Shown here piece by piece: positions 1 through 11,500 of a stretch of DNA of 64,000 nt. The number at the start of each line of letters is the position of its first letter. Position 1 is the first letter of the stretch. The notes beneath the pieces were generated by a model, which was given only the letters and a program-made list of their open reading frames with translations, did no database searches and had not been told where the DNA came from. The stretch is taken from positions 62,001 through 126,000 of the forward strand of contig JAPYMA010001356.1 of NCBI GenBank assembly GCA_035041965.1. Reading direction: 5' to 3'. This DNA is from Anisakis pegreffii. Taxonomy: Eukaryota > Nematoda > Chromadorea > Rhabditida > Anisakidae. A program made the translations under genes and the position numbers.

Positions 1-2
1 CA

Positions 3-203
3 ATTCGTTATGAAACTGTTGGCTGTGCAATACGTTTCATTAATCACCTCATGGTTCAGCCTCTACAGCTACTTGATCAATCAAGGAAAGCAGCTTCAAC
101 GATCCAACAATCAAAGACCAGTTGGTCAGAAGAAAAAAGTTATGGTTTTGCAAACGCCGTTATCAGTGTGGACGATCTACCGAGTGACGAAACTAAATCC
201 TGA
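3..203 (+). CDS. Possible 3'-terminal exon of an unidentified plus-strand gene, cut by the window edge
   Basis: A frame is open from the left edge to a TGA at 201-203, about 66 codons. The translation has mixed, protein-like composition: a helical segment (FINHLMVQPLQLLDQ) followed by a polar tail ending in DDLPSDETKS. An AG at about 57-58 could instead be the splice acceptor of a shorter last exon. I do not recognise the protein. It would lie on the opposite strand from, and downstream of, the aminotransferase exons. In AT-rich DNA an open run of this length can also occur by chance, so this is a weak call. Confidence 0.3.
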   Translation: MRYETVGCAIRFINHLMVQPLQLLDQSRKAASTIQQSKTSWSEEKSYGFANAVISVDDLPSDETKS

Positions 204-895
204 ACGCACTGACAGTCTAATGTGAAGTACAATTGAGGGCCGCTATTGAAAGCCTACCTCAAGATATTAATTGTTAGTGCTACCATTATATCAAATTTAG
301 GAGGAAAAGAATTTGAAATAAATACAGAATTTGAAAATTCATCATCAGTTTCATTACAACGACTGAACAACAGATTATATTTCGATGTAGAAAGAGCACA
401 AATATAAACCTGATGATGCTCACGAATGCATTCAACAGGGTTACCCATAAAAGCTAGTTAGCTGGACTGCTCACGTTCCAATTGTTAGTGATTTTAAGAA
501 GATTTAAGACCATATCAAGCCTCCAGTCTCAACCCTAAACTGAAAACAAGTTTCAGCCTCCCAAAACCAGATATTCCTACGACAACCTAGTTTTATAGAT
601 CACTTATGCATAGTCATACTGCTCAACTGTTTGTTAAGCCTTGATGGTTATCTTTTAGAAACACAACTGAATTTTGTTTAATAGTTGTAACATTTTTGGA
701 ACTTTTGTGAATGACATTTACGAATTTGCATCTAATTTCTGCTTTGTTTACAAATCATATTTGTTCAGATTCTGATCAATATAAAAAACTACCCGCTACG
801 AATAATAAAACATTTCCCTGTATGAGAGGGAATTTTAGACAAACAGGAAATAGACGGACAAAACTAGCTACGAAGCATAACGAACCCAAGCTTAC
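204..895. other. Non-coding stretch left of aminotransferase exon 4
   Basis: I searched both strands for the next aminotransferase exon (a PIPQYPLYSA-like block) and did not find it. Nothing else recognisable is present. It is most simply intron 4 of the aminotransferase gene. Confidence 0.4.
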
Positions 896-3754
896 TCGAA
901 TGCTTTCCGAAGCACCACCCGAAAGAACAATTGTTTCAGGATCTGATGGAATACCACCATCACGACGGGTGATGTACTCTGAGACGTGTTTCCTGATGAT
1001 TTCGATCCCATTGCTTTGGCTTAAATATTTCTTTGTTTATTCATAATTCCAATTCATCGATGCATTAGAACAAAGCTTCCTCTCTAACAAGGGAATGTCA
1101 CGTTATCCCCACCTCTCGGGTTGAGACATATATCACGTTGTAGTGCTCGCGTAGCTGATCACGGATATGCAAAAATTTTTTTTGCAATGGACAAGGGGAC
1201 GTGAGATATGGCGGGAAAAAGGTTTTCAGTGTATTGAAGTGACGTTCTGAATTTCCATCCGTCATCGACGGCTTGGCCTCGCGAGTAGTGCGCCAGAATC
1301 GAGTCTGAGCGCCCGGCGGTTAGGTTCCGCATGCTCGTGGAACTTCTTTTCTCATACATCTACAGCATATTCAAGCAGCCTTGATATTGTTTTGCCCTCC
1401 CCACAGCTTTTTCAAGTTGAAGGTATATTTTTTATTTTTTTGTTGTTTTTTTCAATTTTGTTACAACTGCACGATAAACATCCGATGCACTAATGAGTTT
1501 ACCATCGCTGAAAGAAACCTTATCCCGACTAGCGAGGACACCATCTATATTATCCGACGATTCACCTTCATCCTCAATTTCACTGCAAATTTCTTCATCT
1601 TCCTTTACCTCATTACTCTCCGCATGCCGCATAATAGGATGAAGAAATTTGCAGTGAAATTGAGGATGAAGGTGAATCGTCGGATAATATAGATGGTGTC
1701 TTCGCTATTCGCGATAAGGTTTCTTTCAGCGATGGTAAACTCATTAGTGCATCGGATGTTTATCGTGCAGTTGTAAAAAAATTGAAAAAAAACAAAAAAT
1801 AAAAAGATACCTTCAACTTGAAAAAGCTGTGGGGAGGGCAAAACAATATCAAGGCTGCTTGAATATGCTGTAGATGTATGAGAAAAGAAGTTCCACGAGC
1901 ATGCGGAACCTAACCGCCGGGCGCTCAGACTCGATTCTGGCGCACTACTCGCGAGGCCAAGCCGTCGATGACGGACGGAAATTCAGAACGTCACTTCAAT
2001 ACACTGAAAACCTTTTTCCCGTCATATCTCACGTCCCTTTATCCATTGCAAAAATCTTTTGCATATTCTTGATCAGCTACACGAGCACTACAATATGATA
2101 TATGTTTCATCTCAAAAGGCAAGGGTAATTTCGTGACCTTTCCTCGTAAGAGCCGAAAAGAACTAGTTGGAATGACCACTGCTCTCCAGTCAGATCGATA
2201 AAACAAAAAAAAAGTTTTGTTATTAAAAACAGTTAATGATAATTTCGCTTATAGGATTGCTACAAACGCACTGAACAAATGAAGCAATGAAACTGCGAAT
2301 AACCTGTACGCTCCAGAACTGTGTCCACCACAGCCATTAAGGATGGTTTCGGCATGCTCAATGACGTCCTTCTTGTATTTGCCAGACTCAAGTAGTGACG
2401 GATTGGCTACACATGCCAACACCTACATGTTAATAAAGTATGAACGAATACAAATAATTATTATTCTTTTTGATGAGATTGAATTACTAATTGCTAATCC
2501 TATCAAGCCAACAGAATCTGATAAAGTGAGCTTCTATTCCTGATAGCTTGAACAAAATGTTGCGAACAGCATAAGTGAAATCTGAAATATCGCAAGACTG
2601 AATTTTATTAGGTTAGGTATGCTTAAGACTCAAAAGATGCAATGGAAGTATTGACATTTTACAAAATATGAATAAACAGTTCATTTTATTGCTTATTAAG
2701 ATCCTGTTAATTGAATGTTGCTATCCCTAACTCCTACTCAGAATTATTAATTCATCGAAGACTGTTTCCATGTTTTGTGCTATTTCCGAGATCTATTAAA
2801 AACACATTCCTCATAACAGCATCACCACCAACAAACTAGTTTAGCATTACAGTAAAAAAAGCCTGACATAATTAAGACACAATTCTTTGCTATTGTTCAA
2901 ATTACAGACCGATGACTTCGGGGTTTATCTGATGCAAAAACGAAAATATACCTCACGAATGAAAGTGATTGGCTTCTGACCCATGGCATGCGCATCGCCA
3001 ATATTTGCCTTGATGACATTCTTGAATGGTTTTGATTCCCCCTGAAGATATCGAATCGCAAATGTTCTTTATCGTTTTCCTTCATTCTGAATTCTGTGCG
3101 GACAATAGCTACTAATGACAGTTTTCAATTTATCATATCCTTCAAGGTGCATATTACGAATTGCTTTTCGTTTTCACCAACAATTATTTTGCGATGATTT
3201 TATCTCGTGAAATATTACGAAAAACAAACCCTTATTTTAAAAGAAAATAACGTCTGCCAATAACAATTTTTGAGCGCAAAATCCTAGATGAGCTCACTGC
3301 ATACTTATTGCATAAAATTCAGAACATAAATGGACAAGATAAACATTCAAATTTCTCAACATAATATAATATCAATATATTGCTTATTTGTGCAGTCCAG
3401 CGACCATCGATTTTCGAGCTTATGAATTTATTGAAAATATTCAACAAAAAAAAAGAGATATTCAAAGGAATGAATTTATTGAAAGCATTCAAAGAAACGA
3501 AAATATTCAAAAAACTGTATTTCCAACAGTAAACCTCCGTTTACCTTTTCAAGTTCTTTCTCGATGGCAACAGCACGTATGACCAGTGGTCCACGCACCG
3601 CATACTCCATTGTTTTAACATGCGAATTCAAATTGTCCAAACGGAGCAATTTATTGGTGGAAGCCATTCTGACTGTGAAAGGCACGAATCGACGTAAGGA
3701 CGTCGACAATAAAACCGTCGCACAGGTACCACAACCGATTACACTGCTTTTCAT
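896..3754 (-). CDS. GPT: Alanine aminotransferase, first four coding exons (3' part not in window)
   Basis: PLP-dependent transaminase interconverting alanine + 2-oxoglutarate and pyruvate + glutamate. Four minus-strand exons join in frame: 3545-3754, 2952-3041, 2304-2422 and 896-1019 (phases 0, 0, 2, 0; about 181 codons). Recognisable family blocks are [13 protein letters not shown] in exon 1, [17 protein letters not shown] in exon 2, [10 protein letters not shown] across exons 3/4, and [20 protein letters not shown] in exon 4. All introns start with GT and end with AG. The first ATG (3754) gives about 29 basic/hydroxylated residues before a second in-frame ATG (MASTNK), which suggests a mitochondrial presequence with a possible cytosolic form from the second ATG; that is inference. 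The family is usually about 500 residues; the PLP-lysine region is not present here. I found no exon 5 between 1 and 895, so the gene continues left through a large intron or is truncated. A Tc4/Tc5-like palindrome sits in intron 3. Confidence 0.88.
1088..2146. mobile_element. Tc4/Tc5-like palindromic (foldback) DNA transposon, non-autonomous
   Basis: Two long inverted arms (1088-1600 and 1638-2146, about 510 bp each) flank a spacer of about 37 bp. The inner arm parts are identical or nearly so (for example 1555-1600 against 1638-1683); the outermost 60 bp are more diverged. The element is flanked by TAA at 1085-1087 and at 2147-2149, a 3-bp TNA-type target duplication. Known biology: Caenorhabditis Tc4 is a 1.6 kb foldback and Tc5 has about 490 bp inverted repeats, and both duplicate TNA. 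Each arm carries a tRNA-like GC-rich block (about 1270-1330 and its mirror) and a short acidic coding remnant ([17 protein letters not shown]), possibly from a transposase N-terminal region. It lies in the intron between aminotransferase exons 3 and 4. Confidence 0.87.
3562..3588. repeat. 27-bp exact direct repeat, copy 1 (inside aminotransferase exon 1)
   Basis: This 27-nt block encodes the LVIRAVAI part of exon 1 on the minus strand. It occurs again, base for base, at 3936-3962, just upstream of the gene's first ATG. The flanks of the two copies differ completely. Confidence 0.9.
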
Positions 3755-3935
3755 CCTGAATGTTGAATCTCATTTTACTTTCCGAATGTTTTTCTCCAAA
3801 CATTCGTTTCTGTCGGGACTGCCCTTAGCAGAATGTTGAGAAATTAAGATAATTAATTCTTCTTTCTTGATGTTTCAATTTCATTTAAAATCGCATTATA
3901 CAATATTGAATTTTGTTGCAAATGCAAAACAATAA

Positions 3936-3962
3936 CGATGGCAACAGCACGTATGACCAGTG
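3936..3962. repeat. 27-bp exact direct repeat, copy 2 (upstream of the aminotransferase)
   Basis: This is an exact copy of 3562-3588. On the minus strand it lies in an open frame (3853-4068) reading YLEYAQKTDKNLSLVIRAVA; the weak YLEYA similarity to exon 1 hints at an older, decayed partial duplication of the exon, but only the 27 nt are identical. Confidence 0.85.
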
Positions 3963-4573
3963 ATAGATTTTTATCGGTTTTTTGTGCATATTCTAAATAT
4001 GCAATTCGTTTTTCCGTAGCATTATTCATTAAGACATCAGACAAATTTGCCATAACAACTATCAGCACAGTGTCGGAATTGTTTTCGGTTGAAGGGATCC
4101 TATATTCGATTCCAGATTAACTTCTTGTGCTAATTCCAAACCTTTACTTCGTTTCTTCAATTCACTGTTCAATAATGATATCAGATAGGCTTATCACTAA
4201 CTGCTATCACTGAACAGTGTATAAACATTACAATACTCATTGAGATGTTTTCACTTGCAAGCAAGAAACACTTAGTCAAGAAGCTCACATCATTTACACT
4301 TACAGTGAATAGTTACGTATATATGTTTTCACTTGCATATATTTCGGGTTTGCCCTAAATCTACGAACAGAATTTGTTTTTGGATAGAGTTCAAAGAAAG
4401 TAATGCAGATGATTTGACGGTACCAAGTGCATAATATTACACACAAGATAGAGACGAAAACGGCAAAGGATGCAGATTAACGGATAAAACTTTTGATTCA
4501 AATGGTACCGTGCGAGAGAAATCAGCAATCTATCCTTGACGCTATAAGACGGTTGCTTATAAGTAGTCACATT

Positions 4574-5511
4574 TGGTGTTGTGCGGGGATGGAAAAAAGT
4601 CGGGGACGGATACAATCCCAGAAAGTGGCCGCGGCTTGAAAATGGTCGGGAACGAGGAGTTTCGGGGAGAAAACTCAATCTCATCCCCGTCCCCAAAATG
4701 CTCCAAAGATGTAACTTTGGAACTAGAGTCAGCAGGACGTTGAAAACAGGATTTTTTGATGGTAAAGCATTAAAATAAGTAATCTTTAGGCTAGGAGGCA
4801 CAATGTAAATCTATCTGCGGCATTTTATTCAAATATTAACAGTGAAAAGAATGATAAAAATAGCAATAAAGCAGCACCGATGTTAACAATGAAACTGCAT
4901 CGGATAGTCATTAGTGTCATGTGCAGATTTGTTCCATCGACTTTCTCGAATTCGAACGTTTTGCCTTGATCTGTGATAAATACAATGTCGATCACTGAGC
5001 TACCAAAATGGAAGATGGGTCGTACGTTGCTTTTCCACTCACTCATAAGATTGCCTACTTCGGTTAATTTCTCTTCAACCGTTTACGAGATTGTTCGCTA
5101 CAACTTCAAATGATAGGGTTCTCTCGGGAAAAGAAAACGTTTTGGAAGGTAAGCTGAGAGCTGCTTGCATTAGGTCATCATAAGTGATGCACTTATAAGA
5201 TGGACAATGCTAGTACCCATAAATGCACAACATTTCACCACTCACTAACTTGTGAACGGAATGCTCAGAAAGCCCTTGTCGCGACTCATAACAACGTGTT
5301 AACGATAGCAATAATGAACATCTCAGTATCTCTCGAAATTTTCATTTTTTTTCCGGCAAATTTCAGGGAGCGCCGACAGTTGTGGAGAAGTCGGGGACGG
5401 GGAGAATCGAGGACAGGGACAGTTCCCGAAAATGGCCGTGGCTTCTAAAAGGTGGGAGACGGAGATTCGGGGACAAGGACCTTGAATTCGGGTAGTCCCC
5501 GCACAACACTA
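4574..5511. mobile_element. Non-autonomous hAT-type DNA transposon (938 bp)
   Basis: The left end starts TGGTGTTGTGCGGGGA and the right end is the complement of TAGTGTTGTGCGGGGA. The element is flanked by a perfect 8-bp duplication GTCACATT (4566-4573 and 5512-5519), the length hAT elements make. GC-rich subterminal segments (about 4590-4700 and 5370-5505) repeat motifs such as GTCGGGGACGG and GGCCG(C/T)GGCTT. The interior holds only short frames that I do not recognise, so it depends on a transposase from elsewhere. It lies upstream of the aminotransferase start. Confidence 0.85.
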
Positions 5512-5519
5512 GTCACATT

Positions 5520-8500
5520 CATAACATTTGGCTGAATCGTTACTTTCAAATGTAATAATCCTACATCAAAACTAAATTAACTGAACTCAACTTGAATCCG
5601 GATCAATTTATTGGAAAGGCAATTTGATGACTCATTTCACGATGGTATACATTTCAAGCGAACAGCAAAAATTCAATTATGTTAAGCGGCAATTACTGGA
5701 ACATTGATCGATAAAAGGACAAACTGAGCACTATTCGAGCTAATCTTTTGAAGGTTTTCACATCAGTGGTTCTATTCATTTAATCTTCGATCAATGATAA
5801 CGGCTAAATCATAAAATAATGATTACAGCTAAAATCCGAATATGTGAAGATTTTTATTGTTGCAAGATTCGTTTTCATGTCACAAGTTTAACTGAAAGTG
5901 CGCATGCATTTATCCAATTCTTCTTTCACTTATCAATGATAGAAAACCATACTGCCTTATAAAAGCAACAGATATAAATGCCTATCTATACAAAAAATCT
6001 GATTGAGACATTATAAAAAGTTGATAAACTGAGAGTGCGGATTGACTGGTCTCATTGATTGCACGATTAATAAGTCAAAATCCAAGTTATTTGAATGAAG
6101 TCGAGAAAGTTAAGCAAGAATTCTATGCAAACAAATAATAATTGTCTTATGTGAAAAAGCTACGTTATGATGACGATACATCGTGCGGCACATACTCGCT
6201 AAAATGTCTTTTGCATCCGCCGTCACATCACATTAGACATCTCTGCGCTTGGTACCGCATGTTTTCAATAATTGGAAAAGACACTGTAACTATAATACTT
6301 CCACACACATGTAGCTAATTCGTGCAACCGAAAAATGCAAATTCATCACGATCCATATCATCTTATTCGCTCATTTCGAAAACGCACCTTCAAACAACTG
6401 CGTTCCGAGTAAACCATAGCAAATATTTTCAAATTGCACAGCAATCAAACGATACCAAAATTCCAGTAAATTAGTATTTGCAGAGTGTTAACTCAATGGT
6501 TACATCAACAAAATTCACTCCTTCACTTCGAACAAATAGGAGTGAACATCTCAAAAATCGAAATTCCCACTTTCTTTACTAATAGGCTGAAATAATTGCA
6601 TTCTGATTGAACAGGTTGAATCATTCACGAAGAACTCACAGAATTCTTTCGATTTGAAGGAACATAAAAAGATAGTCAGCTGGGCGCGTTACAAAATATC
6701 TTGAAAAGGCACAACAGATTCGAACTCCTGAGAAAATGCAATAAATAATCTTGAAGCGAACCAATTCATTTCTTACCATATGTTTTAATAGCAAAGAGTT
6801 GGAGTTTGGAAATGCTCAAAAATAATACTGAAATCATAAAGATGATATGATTAGTATAAGGCAGAAATATCGATTACAGTCGAAGGCATGAAAAATAAAA
6901 GGGCTGATCGGATCTAATATCTAATTATTATTATTATTATTATTCCAAGATACAATTCAGAAAGTTTTACAGTGTTACCAACAAACTGAAATTTTGAGCA
7001 TGGGTAAGTTTAAAAAAATCACAACAAATAAAACCATATGAACACAGAACTGGCTCAAGCAAAAGTGGTTCATTAAGACAACCTCAAACAAGATTTAGTT
7101 ATCACTACATGATGATAACTGACTCTATAAACCAACATCACTGACTCTATAAACTGTTCAGCTGTGAGATTTAACAAAAAATTTGATGGATGAGAACGAT
7201 AAAGCCTAACAGAGTGCAACTGTTAGTTGAAAGTATTGGTGACTAGGTTTTAAAAATCATCACATAGAGGTACTGAACGAAAACGAAATGAACGACCTCC
7301 CCAGTGTAACATCTATCTCGGTCTGCCTGCATTTTAACAAACATGCTGAACTTTTTGTGGAAGACAGTTTCGATTTGGATACATTAGGGATATGTGGTAT
7401 TGCTTCTGTATGCTTACTTTCAGGGCGTTTCTGTAAACAACAAAACGATCGGTTTGAAACCAACAAGACATGTCTTGAGTGGATGTAGTTTAAATTCAAT
7501 GCTTTTTTCAAACACACTCTCAAGTGGAACAATCCGCAGTTACTCTAGAATTCATCCACTTCATCGCAACCAACAACAAATGCTCACAAAAATGGTCTTT
7601 CGTAAAACAGTCTTGACAAAACAGCACTAAAAATACTGTCAGTTCAGTTGTTCTTAGTCAAAAAAGCTCCGTGAATGGTTCAGTTGACAGTAAGATCTCA
7701 TTAAGATAACTGACTGTAACCAAAATAATTCATCAGTTCAGAAGCATTCAATATAGCGATCAAGGAAAGTAATTGAATGCAAAGTCTCGAATGTCTATAC
7801 AGTAAAATTATAAGAGAATCAACCGCAACGACAGCCGACAGCGTTATCACATTATGTACACTCAACATTATCTTTCACTAAGCAATTGATGACAGTTAGC
7901 CTGTAGCGGTGTGTAAACCAAATAAATTATTGTTGATCGAGTACGTCATTCGAATTGTTCAAAGTGAAAACGACATACGAAATAGTGAGAGCAGATGAGG
8001 ATGGAATTGTTAGATCTATATAGGCGACAGGAGTATTCCTTCTGTTATGTACATAAGCAATCGAACAGCACTAATTGAACACAGTCAAAATAAAATACAT
8101 GAAAAAGCGGTCGTACTAAAAACTTGTATAGCAGAAATGTAGCATGACGATTGCGATGATAGTGTTGTGCGATGAGATGGCGAGAAGTTTAGAGGTAGAG
8201 AGAGAACTGGGTGGCAGAATGTGAAGACGTTGTGAGCACTTATGAAACAAATAATGAGAGATGGTGGCTCTGAATACTTGATAAAATTATTGCGGTCGTT
8301 CGATTGCTTCGTGATGGTGCACAGCGGACAGAGGCTGCTAACCGTGAAGTTTCGCATGCAGTCAGGATATCAATCGATCATATCTTCGAGTCGAAATAGA
8401 ATTAATTCATCACCATTCAACAGTGGTATTGATTAATGAAATTTCACTGAATCGAATTTATCGACTATATTGTGACTGTGAGTAAAAGAGTGAGAATTTT

Positions 8501-11500
8501 TGTTGTTTTTTGTTCTTCTCTAAAATATGTTTAGAATCTGTCATAGTAATAATGAGAACACGCAGGTCCATAGAAAGGAAAGAAGTACCCCTTGTTAATC
8601 GGAAAATTCATACACAGGTGAGCGAAGGAATGTGGCTACAGTACTGCCTGTTTAAATGGAAAAATTTAGCAATGAAAGATCGAAAATTTTTATGAGATCA
8701 CAGCACATAATCTCAAAAAAAAAAGCTCATAGTTGAAGAGCACAACCAAATGTTTAGTGAACTCTGCTGCTGACAATGATGGAAAGATCAAAAAACGCAA
8801 AAGAAGTGAAAACGAATGATAAGCTTAACGCCAACTGATAAAATTGAATTATCACCAAACAGCACCACGTTCACCATAACAGCTCTACCGTTTCTCTCAT
8901 TCCCGTCAAATCACTGTCATTGCTTATCACTGAATCGTAAAGTGAATAACACAAATTTTGCAATTATTTTTGTTGCCAACGAATATTTGATTTCTCGATT
9001 CAATATCTAAAGGCAAAATAGTGTGCCAATCAAACAAAACAGAAATCTTATACTTTGAACCCAAGTTTTGAAGTCAAACATAAATGATGTGAGAATATGG
9101 GGCTTAGTGAAAAAACCGACGACAAAAAACATTAACTTATTAAAGGATTAAATGTCAGTCGAATGGAATGAAATTATGACAGAAAATTAAGACCAAAATT
9201 CATAACTTTCAAATAGAAAACAAAATAAATGAAGTGACCACAGGTATCAGTTATTTGAGAATACTCATGATTAATGTACCAATTATGGCCGATAACTTGA
9301 AAAATTTTAACGTTTAATAGAAAAAATTATGTGAGTTAAGCTAGACAAAAGACACATTTCAAAAGGATATTCGTTTCAAATATTTCATGAGACAAAATGA
9401 GCAAAGGAATCAATTCTCTAAAGGAGGATGTTATCTATTCAGGTATTCCAGCAAAATCAAGAGGAAACAACTATTGAGAAATAGTGAGTAACGATAATGA
9501 ATTCATAGAATTCTGCAAAAAATAGCAACGAGTCACCTTTCTTAATGTTGATTTCAATCAATAACAGTTTTAGAGGGCTTCTCGATGAGATTCTGAATGG
9601 AAAATCTTAATCAGCATTTGCAAAAAAGTTCCCCAAGATATTTATGTCATTAAAATGGCGAACTTTTTAGATGTAACCTACGAAATCGATAAACGACTTA
9701 CAAAAATCCTGAGGTGAAGAGAAAAATGACTTTTCAAGGCAAACTATCAAACATTCATATTCTTCCATATTCTTAGCCAGCTAGCAACATTTTTTGTGAG
9801 GGCTGCGAAAAGTATTCTTCGGACGAAATCTCCGAAATTATATCTAATGAAACCCATACACGATATCGCACAACCAAGGGTTAAATAAAAAATATTTTAT
9901 TACATTTGTGAAAGTCAGCGACACTTTTCCATCAGGCTCTTTAAAGCATCATTAGAGCTCAACAAGCAAAATAAGTACCCCTTGCGGGAAGCCGCAATTT
10001 TCATATGTTGGGCAGAATCATAAAATGTCAGCATTTTTTAGGTAAAGGATTTTCAATACTTACAAATCAAACGATGATTTACTCCGAACTGGGATATAGA
10101 CACTGGGACTTGGAAATCTCGAAGTTGCCTCTTACTGAAAACGCGGAAACTATTCCTGTAGCATTTTCTGACTGATAAGAACGCGAAATGAGCATTTTTG
10201 AATGAACACAGAATGAAATGACTAATTTACAACGTTCTGAAGTGTGCTGATGACCAGAGAAGGGCATGTTAATGAAAAATGTTAGAGCGCTATTCGCTAA
10301 GCTGCTATCCTAACAGTCATTTATATATCCTAACCAGTCATTTATAAGCATCAGTTCGTTAATTATATTAAAATTGCCGCACAATCCAATGTCGCAACGA
10401 TGTAAATTCAAAGTGAACAAACATTATCGGATAAAATGATTCGATGATTATGCATGGCTACATTCACGAACAAACAAAGAAGGTACTTAATGGAACAATG
10501 CTTTCCCTACCCTACTCATTCGCATGTGCGCATTGCGAACGATTTGTTTGTGGGATATTTACTAAATCTATATTCCATATAGTTCTATCATCATCGCTTC
10601 TTTTATTATCACAATTTTATGATTCATCATGTTTTATCTCCTCTCGCGACTCACTAATCGCGACACAGTCATATAGCATAATGAACTGAAACGGGATGGT
10701 AGTGCTGCACCAAAAGCAAACATTCGACTTATGATTAAATACTCAACATAGAACCAACCGTTCGAGAGGACACGAGTACAGTCGGTATGAATTCAGTGCA
10801 GCGTTTACAGACCTTAATTTGTATTTACACACCTCAATGGTGGAAGACTTTTGCATCCACACGCAGACGGATTAGCGGAATTAATCCGGAATTAATCCAC
10901 TATTCCGCTATCGTTCGCGAAAAAATAGCTCGCTAAATCGCTATGCAACGACCACAACATCCGATAAAAATTCGCTATTTTGGCACGACAGTGCGCTAAT
11001 GTCAATCTTCGCTGATGACTTTCAGTTTGCTTGAGTAATGTGTGAACAGAATTTGTTAAAAAGTAAAAAGCTGACAAAATGATACAACAAGCAATCATCT
11101 TTTATGACAAGATCAACATGAGGATCACTTTCAAAGCAACATATCCGCTGTTCAAGCCAATGAGAATTGTTCTTCATTCAAATCTGCACGAGGTTATATA
11201 TTGCTCACCAGTTACGCTCGAATGATGGGTAATAATTGCTTGCGAATATAAAATGAGATCACACAAGACAATGCTAATAAAGATGGTAAATTTCTCAAGA
11301 TGGAACGTCATAAATAAGCATACGGAAGTGCGAAGAACGTAAAAAAACTTGAAAGAAACAACTCACCAATAGTGAGGATGGATGGTCGAATGCCGAAAGA
11401 ATGGACTCCTGAAATATTACGAAAATGAGAGAATGCCATTAATGAACAAATGATAATGAGAACTGAAAAAACAGTGATATTCCAGAAACATGTTAAACCA

